From contig NZ_LGIS01000033.1 of assembly GCF_001187905.1 (NCBI RefSeq), positions 62,001-126,000 on the forward strand: a stretch of DNA of 64,000 bases, read 5' to 3'. This DNA is from Pantoea sp. RIT-PI-b. Lineage in GTDB: Bacteria > Pseudomonadota > Gammaproteobacteria > Enterobacterales > Enterobacteriaceae. Below, piece by piece: positions 27,215 through 34,888 of this stretch. A program made the position numbers and the translations under genes. The notes under the pieces were generated by a model. It was not told where the DNA came from, did not search any database, and saw only the letters and a list, made by a program, of their open reading frames with translations. Each line of letters starts with the position of its first letter. Position 1 is the first letter of the stretch.

Positions 27215-27315
27215 AATAGATCTTAAAGAAAGATCATATAGAGATCTTAAAGAGATCCTAAGAGATCCCCGATCGTCGCAGGCCGCACCCCACAAGGCCT
27301 CAGAAGGTGATCGCG
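27215..27315. other. Plasmid origin: GATC-rich heptamer cluster
   Basis: Six GATC sites between 27218 and 27275, mostly within repeats of AGATCTTAAAG/AGATCC, and a seventh at 27308. Clustered Dam sites in AGATCC-like heptamers mark the melting region of P1-type and RepFIB origins. A DnaA-box-like TCATCCACA lies beyond the iterons at 27428-27436. Position before iterons and repA fits the minimal origin. Confidence 0.7.
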
Positions 27316-27416
27316 TTCACTATAATGAGTAAAGTGTCCACTGTAGTCAGTAGTTTATTCACTATAGAGAGTAGAATGTTCACTATAAACAGTGTTAATG
27401 TTCACTGTAATCAGAA
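27316..27416 (+). repeat. repA-proximal iterons, five copies spaced 21-22 bp
   Basis: Copies of TTCACTRTARNNAG begin at 27316, 27337, 27358, 27379 and 27401, a helically phased array. They overlap TATAAT-like boxes (27320-27328 and later), so RepA bound here would both open the origin and repress its own promoter. The last copy, TTCACTGTAATCAG, is the consensus form. Confidence 0.85.
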
Positions 27417-27454
27417 AACGACCCTTTTCATCCACAGAATGAAGATCTCAGGCT

Positions 27455-28384
27455 ATGGCAGATAAAGAGAGTGAAAACAAGGCGTTACTCGAGCCTTTTC
27501 TGTCGGTGACAAAAAACAGTGGTGAAGTTATTCAACTGCACCCAAATAAAAATAACACCGTACAACCGGTCGCTTTGATGCGCCTGGGTCTGTTTGTTCC
27601 TACATTGAAATCAACTGCGCGCGGTAAGTCCGGTGCGATGGCATCGACAGATGCGACAAAAGAGTTGAAGAACCTTTCACTGGTGAAGTCTGAAGGCTAT
27701 GAAAAGATTACCATTACCGGCGCAAGGCTGGATATGGATAATGATTTCAAAACCTGGGCTGGCATCATTCAGTCTTTCTCGCGTTATCCCTCAAAGGGCG
27801 ACACCGTGACGCTGCCGTTCATCGATTTCGTTAAGATGTGCGGGATCCCGTCAGCGAACTCGTCAGCAGCGCTACGTAAGCGTTTAGATGCTTCTTTGCG
27901 ACGCATCGCAACCAACACGCTGTCCTTTGAAGGTAATGGCAAAGCCTATCACACTCATCTTGTGCAATCGGCGTATTACGATCGTGAGAAGGATCTGGTG
28001 CGAATCCAGGCCGATCCAAAGCTATTTGAACTTTATAATTTTGACCACAAGGTGTTGTTACAGCTGCGTGCGATTTCACGCCTCAAACGTAAAGAGTCGG
28101 CGCAAGCGTTATACACCTATCTTGAAAGTCTGCCGACGAATCCCGCGCCGATTTCACTTGCTCGTTTGCGTATGCGACTCAATCTTGGTTCAAAGACTAC
28201 AACGCAGAATCACGTGGTTCGACGTGCAATGGAGCAGCTGAAAGAGATAGGCTATCTCGACTACTCGGAAGTGAAACGTGGCCGCTCGGTGTTTTTTATC
28301 ATTCATAGCAGAACACCAAAACTTGATGGCATTAGCAATCTTGAAAGCATCGATTCGCTGGAAGATATCGAGTTTGAAGAGTGA
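27455..28384 (+). CDS. repA: RepFIB-type plasmid replication initiator RepA
   Basis: 309-aa initiator of the RepB/RepA winged-helix superfamily (RepFIB/P1-like). N-terminal acidic segment, then duplicated winged-helix domains: residues about 75-190 (ITITGARLDMDNDFKTWAGI) and 200-300 (AQALYTYLESLP, IGYLDYSEVKRGRSVFFIIH). Iterons on both sides support origin binding. The start ATG has only a weak ribosome site, as often found in limiting initiators. It ends in an acidic tail. Confidence 0.93.
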   Translation: MADKESENKALLEPFLSVTKNSGEVIQLHPNKNNTVQPVALMRLGLFVPTLKSTARGKSGAMASTDATKELKNLSLVKSEGYEKITITGARLDMDNDFKTWAGIIQSFSRYPSKGDTVTLPFIDFVKMCGIPSANSSAALRKRLDASLRRIATNTLSFEGNGKAYHTHLVQSAYYDREKDLVRIQADPKLFELYNFDHKVLLQLRAISRLKRKESAQALYTYLESLPTNPAPISLARLRMRLNLGSKTTTQNHVVRRAMEQLKEIGYLDYSEVKRGRSVFFIIHSRTPKLDGISNLESIDSLEDIEFEE

Positions 28385-28393
28385 TGCGCTCTG

Positions 28394-28528
28394 TTCACTG
28401 TAATCAGTAATCGCCCATCAGCGGTGTCACTTTTTGAGCAAAAGTGACACCTGCTTTTTCCCCTTCATTCACTATAATCAGCAATCCTCGCGTCATTCAC
28501 TGTAATCAGTAGTATTCACTGTAATCAG
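28394..28528 (+). repeat. Iterons immediately after repA (same orientation as the origin set)
   Basis: Four copies of TTCACTGTAATCAG or a one-base variant begin at 28394, 28468, 28496 and 28515. Orientation is the same as the repA-proximal set, opposite to most later copies. Confidence 0.85.
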
Positions 28529-28674
28529 CAACTCATTGCCACATCCCATTCATCGTAAGAATATCATTTCAACGAATCCACGTTTTCATTGATGATTAGT
28601 GATAGTGAGTACTTACAAGGGCGGTTCTGCATCACGTCATACAGGCTTATATCCCTATTCTACTGTTCACAGTG

Positions 28675-28687
28675 AACGTCAAATACC
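28675..28687. promoter_or_regulatory. Palindrome of two opposed iteron ends
   Basis: GTTCACAGTGAAC is a perfect 13-bp dyad made of TTCAC and GTGAA half-iterons, lying exactly where the iterons change orientation. Inverted half-iterons are the usual form of dimer operators for iteron-type Rep proteins. Confidence 0.45.
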
Positions 28688-28700
28688 ACTAGTAGCTATG

Positions 28701-29926
28701 CTGATTGCAGTGAATGACGTAGACTTAAAGTATTCCTGGTTACAGTGAACCTTTAGGTGTAAGTTATTGAAAATATTATGTTTTTATTGCTTTTGTTGTC
28801 AGCGTTCATTGTAATCAGGATTTATCCTGTTGATACGAACAGTAAAAGTGACAGGGTAGGTCACAACACTGATTACAGTGAACGTTGGGCTCGTCTGCTT
28901 ATTACAGTGAACATAGTTGAAGCACTCTATTAAGGACTAAAGTGTCATCTTAAAACAACGTCACGCTGCCACTGATTACAGTGAATGTTTGTCTCTCCTC
29001 CCCTGCCCTATCCGGATTTGAAGCAAAATAACCATCATCGGAATTGCATCCGTTTTACTGAATACAGTGAACGTTCCCGGCTGAGTTTCTCGTGGTAAGT
29101 TTACTGATTACAGTGAACAGCAATACCAAAACCCCGAGTTAATCCGGCCGAATGAAAGTGAAGTGCGTACTGATTACAGTGAATGTTTAACTCAACGCGC
29201 GCACGAAGCGCAGCATCCTTTTTCCGGCATTACATTCTCTGATGCAGACTGCCAAAAGATGCCCTACTGATTACAGTGAACACTCCTTATAAGAAGCAAA
29301 TTCACTTCTACTGATTACAGTGAATGTTCTTCCTCGCGTCATAACTTCTACTGATTACAGTGAATGTTCTTCTTCGCGTCATAACATTTACTGATTACAG
29401 TGAATGCCCAGCTCATCTTTCCGATTTGGGTTACTGATTACAGTGAACGTTAAACCAAGCCACTTGGTTATCCACTGATTACAGTGAACGTTTGCTGGAA
29501 TGGAGCTCAAAACATTTTGCTGATTACAGTGAATGTTTACTCGCGTTAGGTCGTTACCATCCTAATGTACTGATTACAGTGAACGCTCGGTTGGTCAAGG
29601 TTAAACCGTAGCGTATGTTCCAGAACGGAAGAACAAATGAGATCTCCTGATTACAGTGAATCTTTATCGGAGAATTACTGATTACAGTGAACCTTTTACT
29701 GATTGCAGTGAACGTTAGCTTTCAGCTGATAACCTCTACTGATTACAGTGAATGATTGGCCTATTTCAGTCGTAATCGCCCTCCTCTGCCTTTTCTTTAA
29801 AGCAGCAAAAGTAAGAACCCAGTTGCTGATTACAGTGAATCTTTACGTATCGAAGAAAGAACGAGCGATTCATTTCTGAGCGAAATAACCTGAAAGATTA
29901 AAACGTGATCACTGATTACAGTGAAC
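28701..29926 (-). repeat. Large irregular iteron array (incompatibility/copy-control region)
   Basis: About 23 copies of CTGATTACAGTGAA(C/T)GTT, nearly all in one orientation (minus relative to the origin set; the copy at 28805 is reversed). Starts include 28701, 28736, 28869, 28898, 29058, 29280-29290, 29350, 29391, 29432, 29474, 29520, 29569, 29647, 29676, 29698, 29739, 29825 and 29911. Spacers vary from about 8 to 80 bp and are unrelated to one another except for a duplicated unit near 29320-29400. No protein-coding gene is credible here. Position between repA and parA matches incA-type copy-control loci of P1/RepFIB plasmids, but the copy number is far higher. Confidence 0.88.
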
Positions 29927-30009
29927 GTTTGCGATAAGCCCATCTTAATCAAGGTGATTTCGCAGAACTTATTGTTCCTGTGCAGAAGAGATATATTTGC
30001 CTCATGTGC

Positions 30010-30037
30010 AGGATTTATGTATAAAGTCATAAATCCT
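30010..30037. promoter_or_regulatory. par operator
   Basis: Perfect 10-bp inverted repeat AGGATTTATG / CATAAATCCT separated by 8 bp, directly upstream of parA. ParA of the P1 group represses its own promoter through such a dyad. Confidence 0.7.
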
Positions 30038-30054
30038 ACATGTGTGGAGCAAGT

Positions 30055-31254
30055 ATGGCTAACGATGAGAAGCAGGTTCTGAAAGTCGCACAACGTTCAG
30101 AGCGCATGCTAATGAGCCTGACCGAACAGATTCAGGCACAGAAAGAAGAGTTGCGTGAAAACACGTTTTATCAGGTTTACGCGAAAGCGGCGTTAGCCAA
30201 ACTGCCTAAATTGACGCGTGCGAGCGTTGATTATGCGGTGAATGAAATGGAAGAAAACGGCTATCCATTCGATAAACGCGCGGCGGGAAGCTCTACCAAG
30301 TATGCGATGTCGATTCAAAACATCATCGACATCTATCATCATCGTGGCGTACCCAAATATCGCGATCGTCACGCCGAAGCGTTCACAATGTTTGTGGGTA
30401 ACCTGAAAGGCGGCGTGTCGAAAACGGTATCCACTGTCTCGCTTGCCCATGCTTTGCGTGCGCATCCTCATTTGCTGTTTGAAGATTTGCGTATTCTGGT
30501 CATCGATCTTGACCCGCAATCTTCAGCCACCATGTTCCTGAATCATCAGCGTTCAGTGGGATTAGTGGAAGCGACAGCCGCCCAGGCTATGCTGCAAAAC
30601 GTCAGCCGTGAAGAGCTGCTCAATGAGTTTGTCGTTTCGTCGATTATTCCCGGCGTCGATGTGCTGCCGGCTTCGATTGATGACGCCTTTATTGCCTCGC
30701 GCTGGGAAGAGCTTTGTGCTGCCCACTTGCCGGAGCAGAATATTCACGCGGTCCTGTATGAAAATGTGGTGGCCAAGCTGAAGAAAGATTATGACTTCAT
30801 CTTTATCGACAGCGGCCCACATCTGGATGCCTTCCTGAAGAACGCCATTGCCGCTTCAGACCTGCTGATGACGCCGGTGCCCCCCGCGCAGGTGGATTTC
30901 CACTCCACGTTAAAGTATCTGACGCGTTTGCCGGAGCTGATTGGCATCATTGAAGAGTCAGGCGCAGCCTGCCGCTTACAGGGCAATATCGGGTTTATGT
31001 CAAAGCTCTCCAATAAAGCCGACCACAAACTGTGCCACAGCCTGGCAAAAGAGATTTTTGGCGGCGATATGCTGGATGCTGCGTTACCGCGTCTGGATGG
31101 CTTTGAGCGCTGTGGTGAGTCGTTTGACACGGTTATCTCAGCCAATCCCTCAACCTATGTGGGCAGCACCGAGGCCTTAAAAAATGCGCGTTCAGCGGCG
31201 GAAGATTTCGCCAAAGCCGTATTTGATCGTATTGAATTCATTCGCCTGAACTGA
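30055..31254 (+). CDS. parA: P1/P7-type partition ATPase ParA
   Basis: 399 aa from ATG 30055 (GGAG upstream; an ATG 15 nt earlier is less likely). This is a type Ia ParA: an N-terminal DNA-binding extension of about 100 residues precedes the deviant Walker A KGGVSKTVSTVSLAHALR near residue 117, followed by VIDLDPQSSATMF (Walker A') and FIFIDSGPHLDAF (Walker B). Length and motif wording are those of P1 ParA. It forms dynamic ATP-dependent patches on the nucleoid and represses the par operon. Confidence 0.95.
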   Translation: MANDEKQVLKVAQRSERMLMSLTEQIQAQKEELRENTFYQVYAKAALAKLPKLTRASVDYAVNEMEENGYPFDKRAAGSSTKYAMSIQNIIDIYHHRGVPKYRDRHAEAFTMFVGNLKGGVSKTVSTVSLAHALRAHPHLLFEDLRILVIDLDPQSSATMFLNHQRSVGLVEATAAQAMLQNVSREELLNEFVVSSIIPGVDVLPASIDDAFIASRWEELCAAHLPEQNIHAVLYENVVAKLKKDYDFIFIDSGPHLDAFLKNAIAASDLLMTPVPPAQVDFHSTLKYLTRLPELIGIIEESGAACRLQGNIGFMSKLSNKADHKLCHSLAKEIFGGDMLDAALPRLDGFERCGESFDTVISANPSTYVGSTEALKNARSAAEDFAKAVFDRIEFIRLN

Positions 31255-31261
31255 GGTTATT

Positions 31262-32233
31262 ATGAGCGCAAAAAGAATCACTATTGGCCGAACCTTCAGC
31301 CAGACACCTTTGCAAACTGAGGAGAGCGCGGATAGCCATTCTCAGACCTTCATCCTTTCAACCGGCAAGCGCGCGCTGTTCACGCTTGAACACATCACGG
31401 CGAAGGAAATAGAAGAGAAAACCTTCGTCAAGATGGAAACCAATGGTCGTGATCAGTCAGGACTGACGCCGGAATCATTGCGCGACATTATCCGCACCAT
31501 CAAACTGCAGCAATTTTTCCCGGCAATTGGCGTGAAGCGCGATGACCGCATTGAAATCCTTGACGGCTCCCGTCGTCGTGCTGCGGCGCTGCACTGCAAA
31601 ACCGGGCTTGATGTGTTGGTCACCGAAGTCGCTATTACCGCTGATGAAGCGCGCCGATTGGCTCAGGATATTCAAACCGCGCGAGAGCATAATCTGCGCG
31701 AAGTGGGCATGCGTCTACTGGCACTGAAAGACGGTGGCTTGTCGCAAAAGGAAATAGCGCAGAGCGAAGGCCTTTCGCAAGCTAAAGTGACGCGTGCTTT
31801 GCAGGCCGCCAGCGTACCGCTGGAGCTGGTAACGTTATTCCCCAACCACTCTGAACTGACCTATCCAGATTACAAAACGCTGCTGCAGGCCTACGAAAAA
31901 CTGCAGGAAACCGGCCAAACGGTTGATGCGTTGATCGATACCATTGGTATGGATGTCGATACCGTATGCGCTCGCGATGGATTGGCAGAAGATGAAGTGA
32001 AGAATGGCATTCTGCGTCTGGTGCGCAACGGCAGCCAGACACTGATTCAATCGCCGACCAAAGACAAAACCATCGCAACTCCGCTGTGGAGCTTTGCAGA
32101 TAAAGATCGCTTTGCGCGAAAGAAAACGCGTGGACGTATGTTTAGCTATGAGTTTAATCGTCAGTCGAAAGAGCTACAGGAAGAGCTGGACAGGGTAATC
32201 AACGAGACGCTCAACAAATATTTAAATCAATAA
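31262..32233 (+). CDS. parB: P1-type centromere-binding protein ParB
   Basis: 323 aa, 7 bp after parA. The order of segments matches P1 ParB: N-terminal ParA-interaction region (TIGRTF), the block NGRDQSGLTPESLRDI, IEILDGSRRRAAA, the HTH LSQKEIAQSEGLSQAKVTRA near residues 160-180, and the C-terminal dimer domain FARKKTRGRMFSYEFNRQSK. In P1 these two regions contact the A-box and B-box of parS respectively; both box types are present downstream of this gene. Confidence 0.95.
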   Translation: MSAKRITIGRTFSQTPLQTEESADSHSQTFILSTGKRALFTLEHITAKEIEEKTFVKMETNGRDQSGLTPESLRDIIRTIKLQQFFPAIGVKRDDRIEILDGSRRRAAALHCKTGLDVLVTEVAITADEARRLAQDIQTAREHNLREVGMRLLALKDGGLSQKEIAQSEGLSQAKVTRALQAASVPLELVTLFPNHSELTYPDYKTLLQAYEKLQETGQTVDALIDTIGMDVDTVCARDGLAEDEVKNGILRLVRNGSQTLIQSPTKDKTIATPLWSFADKDRFARKKTRGRMFSYEFNRQSKELQEELDRVINETLNKYLNQ

Positions 32234-32238
32234 TCGCA

Positions 32239-32263
32239 ATGCCGCCCTCGGGCGGTTTTTTTT
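32239..32263 (+). terminator. Terminator of parAB
   Basis: GCCGCCC-TC-GGGCGG stem followed by eight T residues, 6 bp after the parB stop. Confidence 0.85.
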
Positions 32264-32332
32264 GCCCTTTTCTTTCCTTCGCCAGTCCAATTTCATCGCT
32301 AACTGTATGAAAAATAGGTTGTCGCCAACGAA

Positions 32333-32351
32333 ATTTCAGGCTGAAATCGCC
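32333..32351. other. parS-like site 1
   Basis: Palindrome ATTTCAGGCTGAAAT followed by CGCC, with GTCGCCAACG just before it. It has the A-box dyad plus B-box layout of P1 parS (ATTTCAAGGTGAAAT then CGCCA) and lies 100 bp after parB, the P1 position. Confidence 0.75.
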
Positions 32352-32556
32352 GCTATTCCAAGCCAATCAATGTCGGCTACCCAAACTCATTAACCAGTAC
32401 TTATTAACTAACTGCAGGCTATTTGACCAGCTGCATGCTCAAACAACAGCAGCCAGTTTAAGAAGAGATAATTATCGGCAAGAAGGGTGAGATTTCAGCT
32501 ATTCGCCCAATGAATTTCAATGTTATATATATGAATGTAAAGGGTTTTTATAAATA

Positions 32557-32576
32557 ATTTCAGGGTGAAATCGCCA
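32557..32576. other. parS-like site 2
   Basis: ATTTCAGGGTGAAAT followed directly by CGCCA; it differs from the core of P1 parS by a single base. Confidence 0.78.
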
Positions 32577-32682
32577 GCTTATAACGCTTAATTAGCCTGA
32601 AATCTCGTTTCCGAGTTACGTTTAGCCAGATGATATTCAATGCTTTATCCACAGAAAGCGTGGATAACTTTAACCGTGAGAA

Positions 32683-34614
32683 TTACTCAACCAGTGATAA
32701 CGCTGATGAAAACTGCCAGATTGCATCACGCACGCGAACAGGTTTATTAATCAGCCCCAACGCATAAAATCGGTCAGCAATGATCTGCTGCTCTTTAATC
32801 ACTTCAAATGCCATGGCGCGGGTTTTATGACTGCGGCGCGTCAGTGCACGTTCAACCGATGCGATTTCCATCCCTAATTCAAGCGCCAGTAAAGCGGAAG
32901 CTTCGTGACGATGACTATCAATAAATAATCCCGTCTGTTGCAAAGTTTCAACCAGCTGCCTGAGAATATCATCATGCTGCTCAACGTAATCACGTCGCGC
33001 CAGATAGAACTGATGATTACGCACGCGCCCTTCACCATTCACTAAAATGCGCAGTTCTGGATTGCTTTCGGCCGCGCTAAGCAGCGGATCCCACATCATC
33101 CACGCATCAACTGACAAATAATCACTAGCGGTTAAGGGATACTTTGGCGGAGTGTAAACCACTTTAAGTTCCTCAAGACCGATTCCCGCCTCCTCCAGTA
33201 ATTGCAGCAATAACCAGTGAACGTTGGAACCTTTATTAACCGAAATGCGTTTGCCGCGTAAATCACTGACGCTGCGAATATCACTATCTTGTGGCACCAC
33301 AATGCCTACGCTGCTTGGCGCCGGGGGTTCCCAGGCGATATAGGTCACGGTGCTACCGTTGGCCTGTGCGAAGATCGGCGGCACTTCGCCAGTGGTGCCA
33401 AAATCAATCTCATTATTTTGCAGCGCATACAGCAGTTGCGGCCCTGCCGGGAATTCACTCCACACCACATTAATGCCCTGCTGCGCAAAGCCGTGTTCAA
33501 GGCTCTGGCGTGCTTTCAACACGCCAAGATTACCGAACTTCTGATAACCAATACGTAGTTCACGCTCTTGCGTGCCCTGCGGATCAGACACAGTTGGTGA
33601 TAGCGTGACCTTGCGGCGTCCTTTAATCACACCCTGATTTGCCAGATGCGTACGTAACGTATGCCGACTAATACCCAGCAGCGTAGCGGCCTGCGTTTGA
33701 TTCTGTTCGGTCATCTCCAGCGCATTATTAATCAGGCTATTGATGACACGGTCAAACAGCTGCAGTGGTTGATTACTTAGCTGCTGCTTGAGAAAGTTGT
33801 CGAGTGTGGAATCTGCAGTATCGTTGAAGCCGCGTTCACTGTAACCAGCAAGTCGCAGTTGAGCTGGTGTCAGCGTTTCTTCGCGGCTAAGCAATACGGC
33901 ATTGTGCAGCGTATTTTCAAGTTCACGGATATTGCCCGGCCAGCTGTACTCAAGCAGCGCTTCAAGTGCATCAGGCGAGAGTCGACGTGCGGGACGTCCC
34001 AGCCTTCGTGCGTAGAGGGCGAGGAAATGTTGTGCCAGCAGCGGAATATCGTCACGCCGCTGGCGCAAAGGCGGCAAAGGAACCACGGCAATATTTAACC
34101 GATAAAACAGATCTTCGCGGAAGCGTCGCTCGCGTATCGCCTGAGCCAGATCCACATGCGTGGCAGCAATCACGCGCACATCCACCTTAATCGGTTTGCG
34201 TGAACCCACTCGCGTAATCTCACGCTCCTGTAAAACGCGCAGCAATTTAACTTGCAGCGATGGACTCAGCTCTCCAATCTCATCCAGCAACAAGGTGCCG
34301 CCTTGCGCTGATTCGAACCAGCCGGGATGTGATTGAGTCGCGCCGGTAAACGCGCCTTTCTCATGGCCAAACAGTTCGGCTTCAGCCAGGCTTTCGGTCA
34401 GTGCTCCGCAGTTGACGGCCAGAAAAGGGCCATGACGTCGCTGGCTGTGATGGTGAAGATAGCGCGCAACCACTTCTTTACCGGTTCCCGTCTCGCCGAC
34501 AATCAGCACCGTGGCATCAGTCGGGGCGAATTTATCCAGCAGCGACTGGAAGGCCAGAGAAGCGGGATCGACAAGGCGAGGAGAATCATTAAGGTTGGCG
34601 TAAGGCGTTAACAT
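32683..34614 (-). CDS. Sigma-54 activator fused to an SsuA-like substrate-binding domain
   Basis: 643 aa, three parts. Residues 10-245: AAA+ sigma-54 interaction domain with Walker A GETGTGKE (40-47), the sigma-54 contact loop GAFTGA (87-92), Walker B LLLDEIGE (108-115) and the arginine-finger region. Residues 290-335: Fis-type helix-turn-helix (QTQAATLLGISRHTLRTHLA). Residues 352-643: a complete periplasmic-binding-protein fold of the SsuA/nitrate-sulfonate-taurine type (ELRIGYQKFGNLGVLKAR, SEFPAGPQLLYAL, FGTTGEVPPIFAQ), with no signal peptide. There is no N-terminal sensor domain. The C-terminal part is homologous to the separate SsuA at 44458. I infer cytoplasmic sensing of a sulfonate-like ligand and activation of the divergent sulfur operon. 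Confidence 0.9.
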   Translation of the reverse strand: MLTPYANLNDSPRLVDPASLAFQSLLDKFAPTDATVLIVGETGTGKEVVARYLHHHSQRRHGPFLAVNCGALTESLAEAELFGHEKGAFTGATQSHPGWFESAQGGTLLLDEIGELSPSLQVKLLRVLQEREITRVGSRKPIKVDVRVIAATHVDLAQAIRERRFREDLFYRLNIAVVPLPPLRQRRDDIPLLAQHFLALYARRLGRPARRLSPDALEALLEYSWPGNIRELENTLHNAVLLSREETLTPAQLRLAGYSERGFNDTADSTLDNFLKQQLSNQPLQLFDRVINSLINNALEMTEQNQTQAATLLGISRHTLRTHLANQGVIKGRRKVTLSPTVSDPQGTQERELRIGYQKFGNLGVLKARQSLEHGFAQQGINVVWSEFPAGPQLLYALQNNEIDFGTTGEVPPIFAQANGSTVTYIAWEPPAPSSVGIVVPQDSDIRSVSDLRGKRISVNKGSNVHWLLLQLLEEAGIGLEELKVVYTPPKYPLTASDYLSVDAWMMWDPLLSAAESNPELRILVNGEGRVRNHQFYLARRDYVEQHDDILRQLVETLQQTGLFIDSHRHEASALLALELGMEIASVERALTRRSHKTRAMAFEVIKEQQIIADRFYALGLINKPVRVRDAIWQFSSALSLVE

Positions 34615-34693
34615 GGCAGTGAATCCTTGAGCGAGCGTAGCACCACGCTAAATGCTCACGCAGACTAAGAACACCATGAAAAAAGCATAAGCA

Positions 34694-34735
34694 GTTGCAT
34701 ATGCAGCAATTGCTGTTGTGCCTGAGTTGCAAACG
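34694..34735. promoter_or_regulatory. Candidate enhancer (UAS) of the sigma-54 activator
   Basis: Two overlapping perfect dyads, TGCATATGCA (34696-34705) and AGCAATTGCT (34705-34714), followed by further TTGC motifs. They lie 70-110 bp before the -24 element, the usual distance for enhancer-binding activators. Confidence 0.5.
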
Positions 34736-34802
34736 CGACTGTGAGTACATCGGGTCAAAGTGCTAACAGTCTGATATACGGCGATTTGCACGATAAAGTG
34801 AC

Positions 34803-34820
34803 CTGGCACGCTTCCTGCTA
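34803..34820 (+). promoter_or_regulatory. Sigma-54 (-24/-12) promoter of the organosulfur operon
   Basis: CTGGCACGCTTCCTGCTA: GG at 34805-34806 and GC at 34817-34818 with exactly 10 bases between, matching TGGCAC-N5-TTGC except for one base. It precedes ssuD by about 70 bp. Confidence 0.78.
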
Positions 34821-34888
34821 AGAGCTATATAACTAAATAAACACTTCAAAATAATCATTTATTAATAAAGTTATATAGGAAAAGCATA

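Larger units (their letters stand above)
32264..32682. other. Gene-free centromere region
   Basis: About 420 bp with no credible gene between parB and the sigma-54 regulator gene. It holds two full parS-like sites (32333 and 32557) and further half-boxes (GATTTCAGC near 32492, GCCTGAAATC near 32595). Clustered sites of this kind suggest an extended centromere. Confidence 0.6.

Noticed and set aside
28701..29926. Possible CRISPR array (regular repeat with unique spacers)
   Set aside because: Repeats are only about 18 bp, spacers differ widely in length, some copies are reversed, and the motif equals the repA iteron; there are no cas genes.
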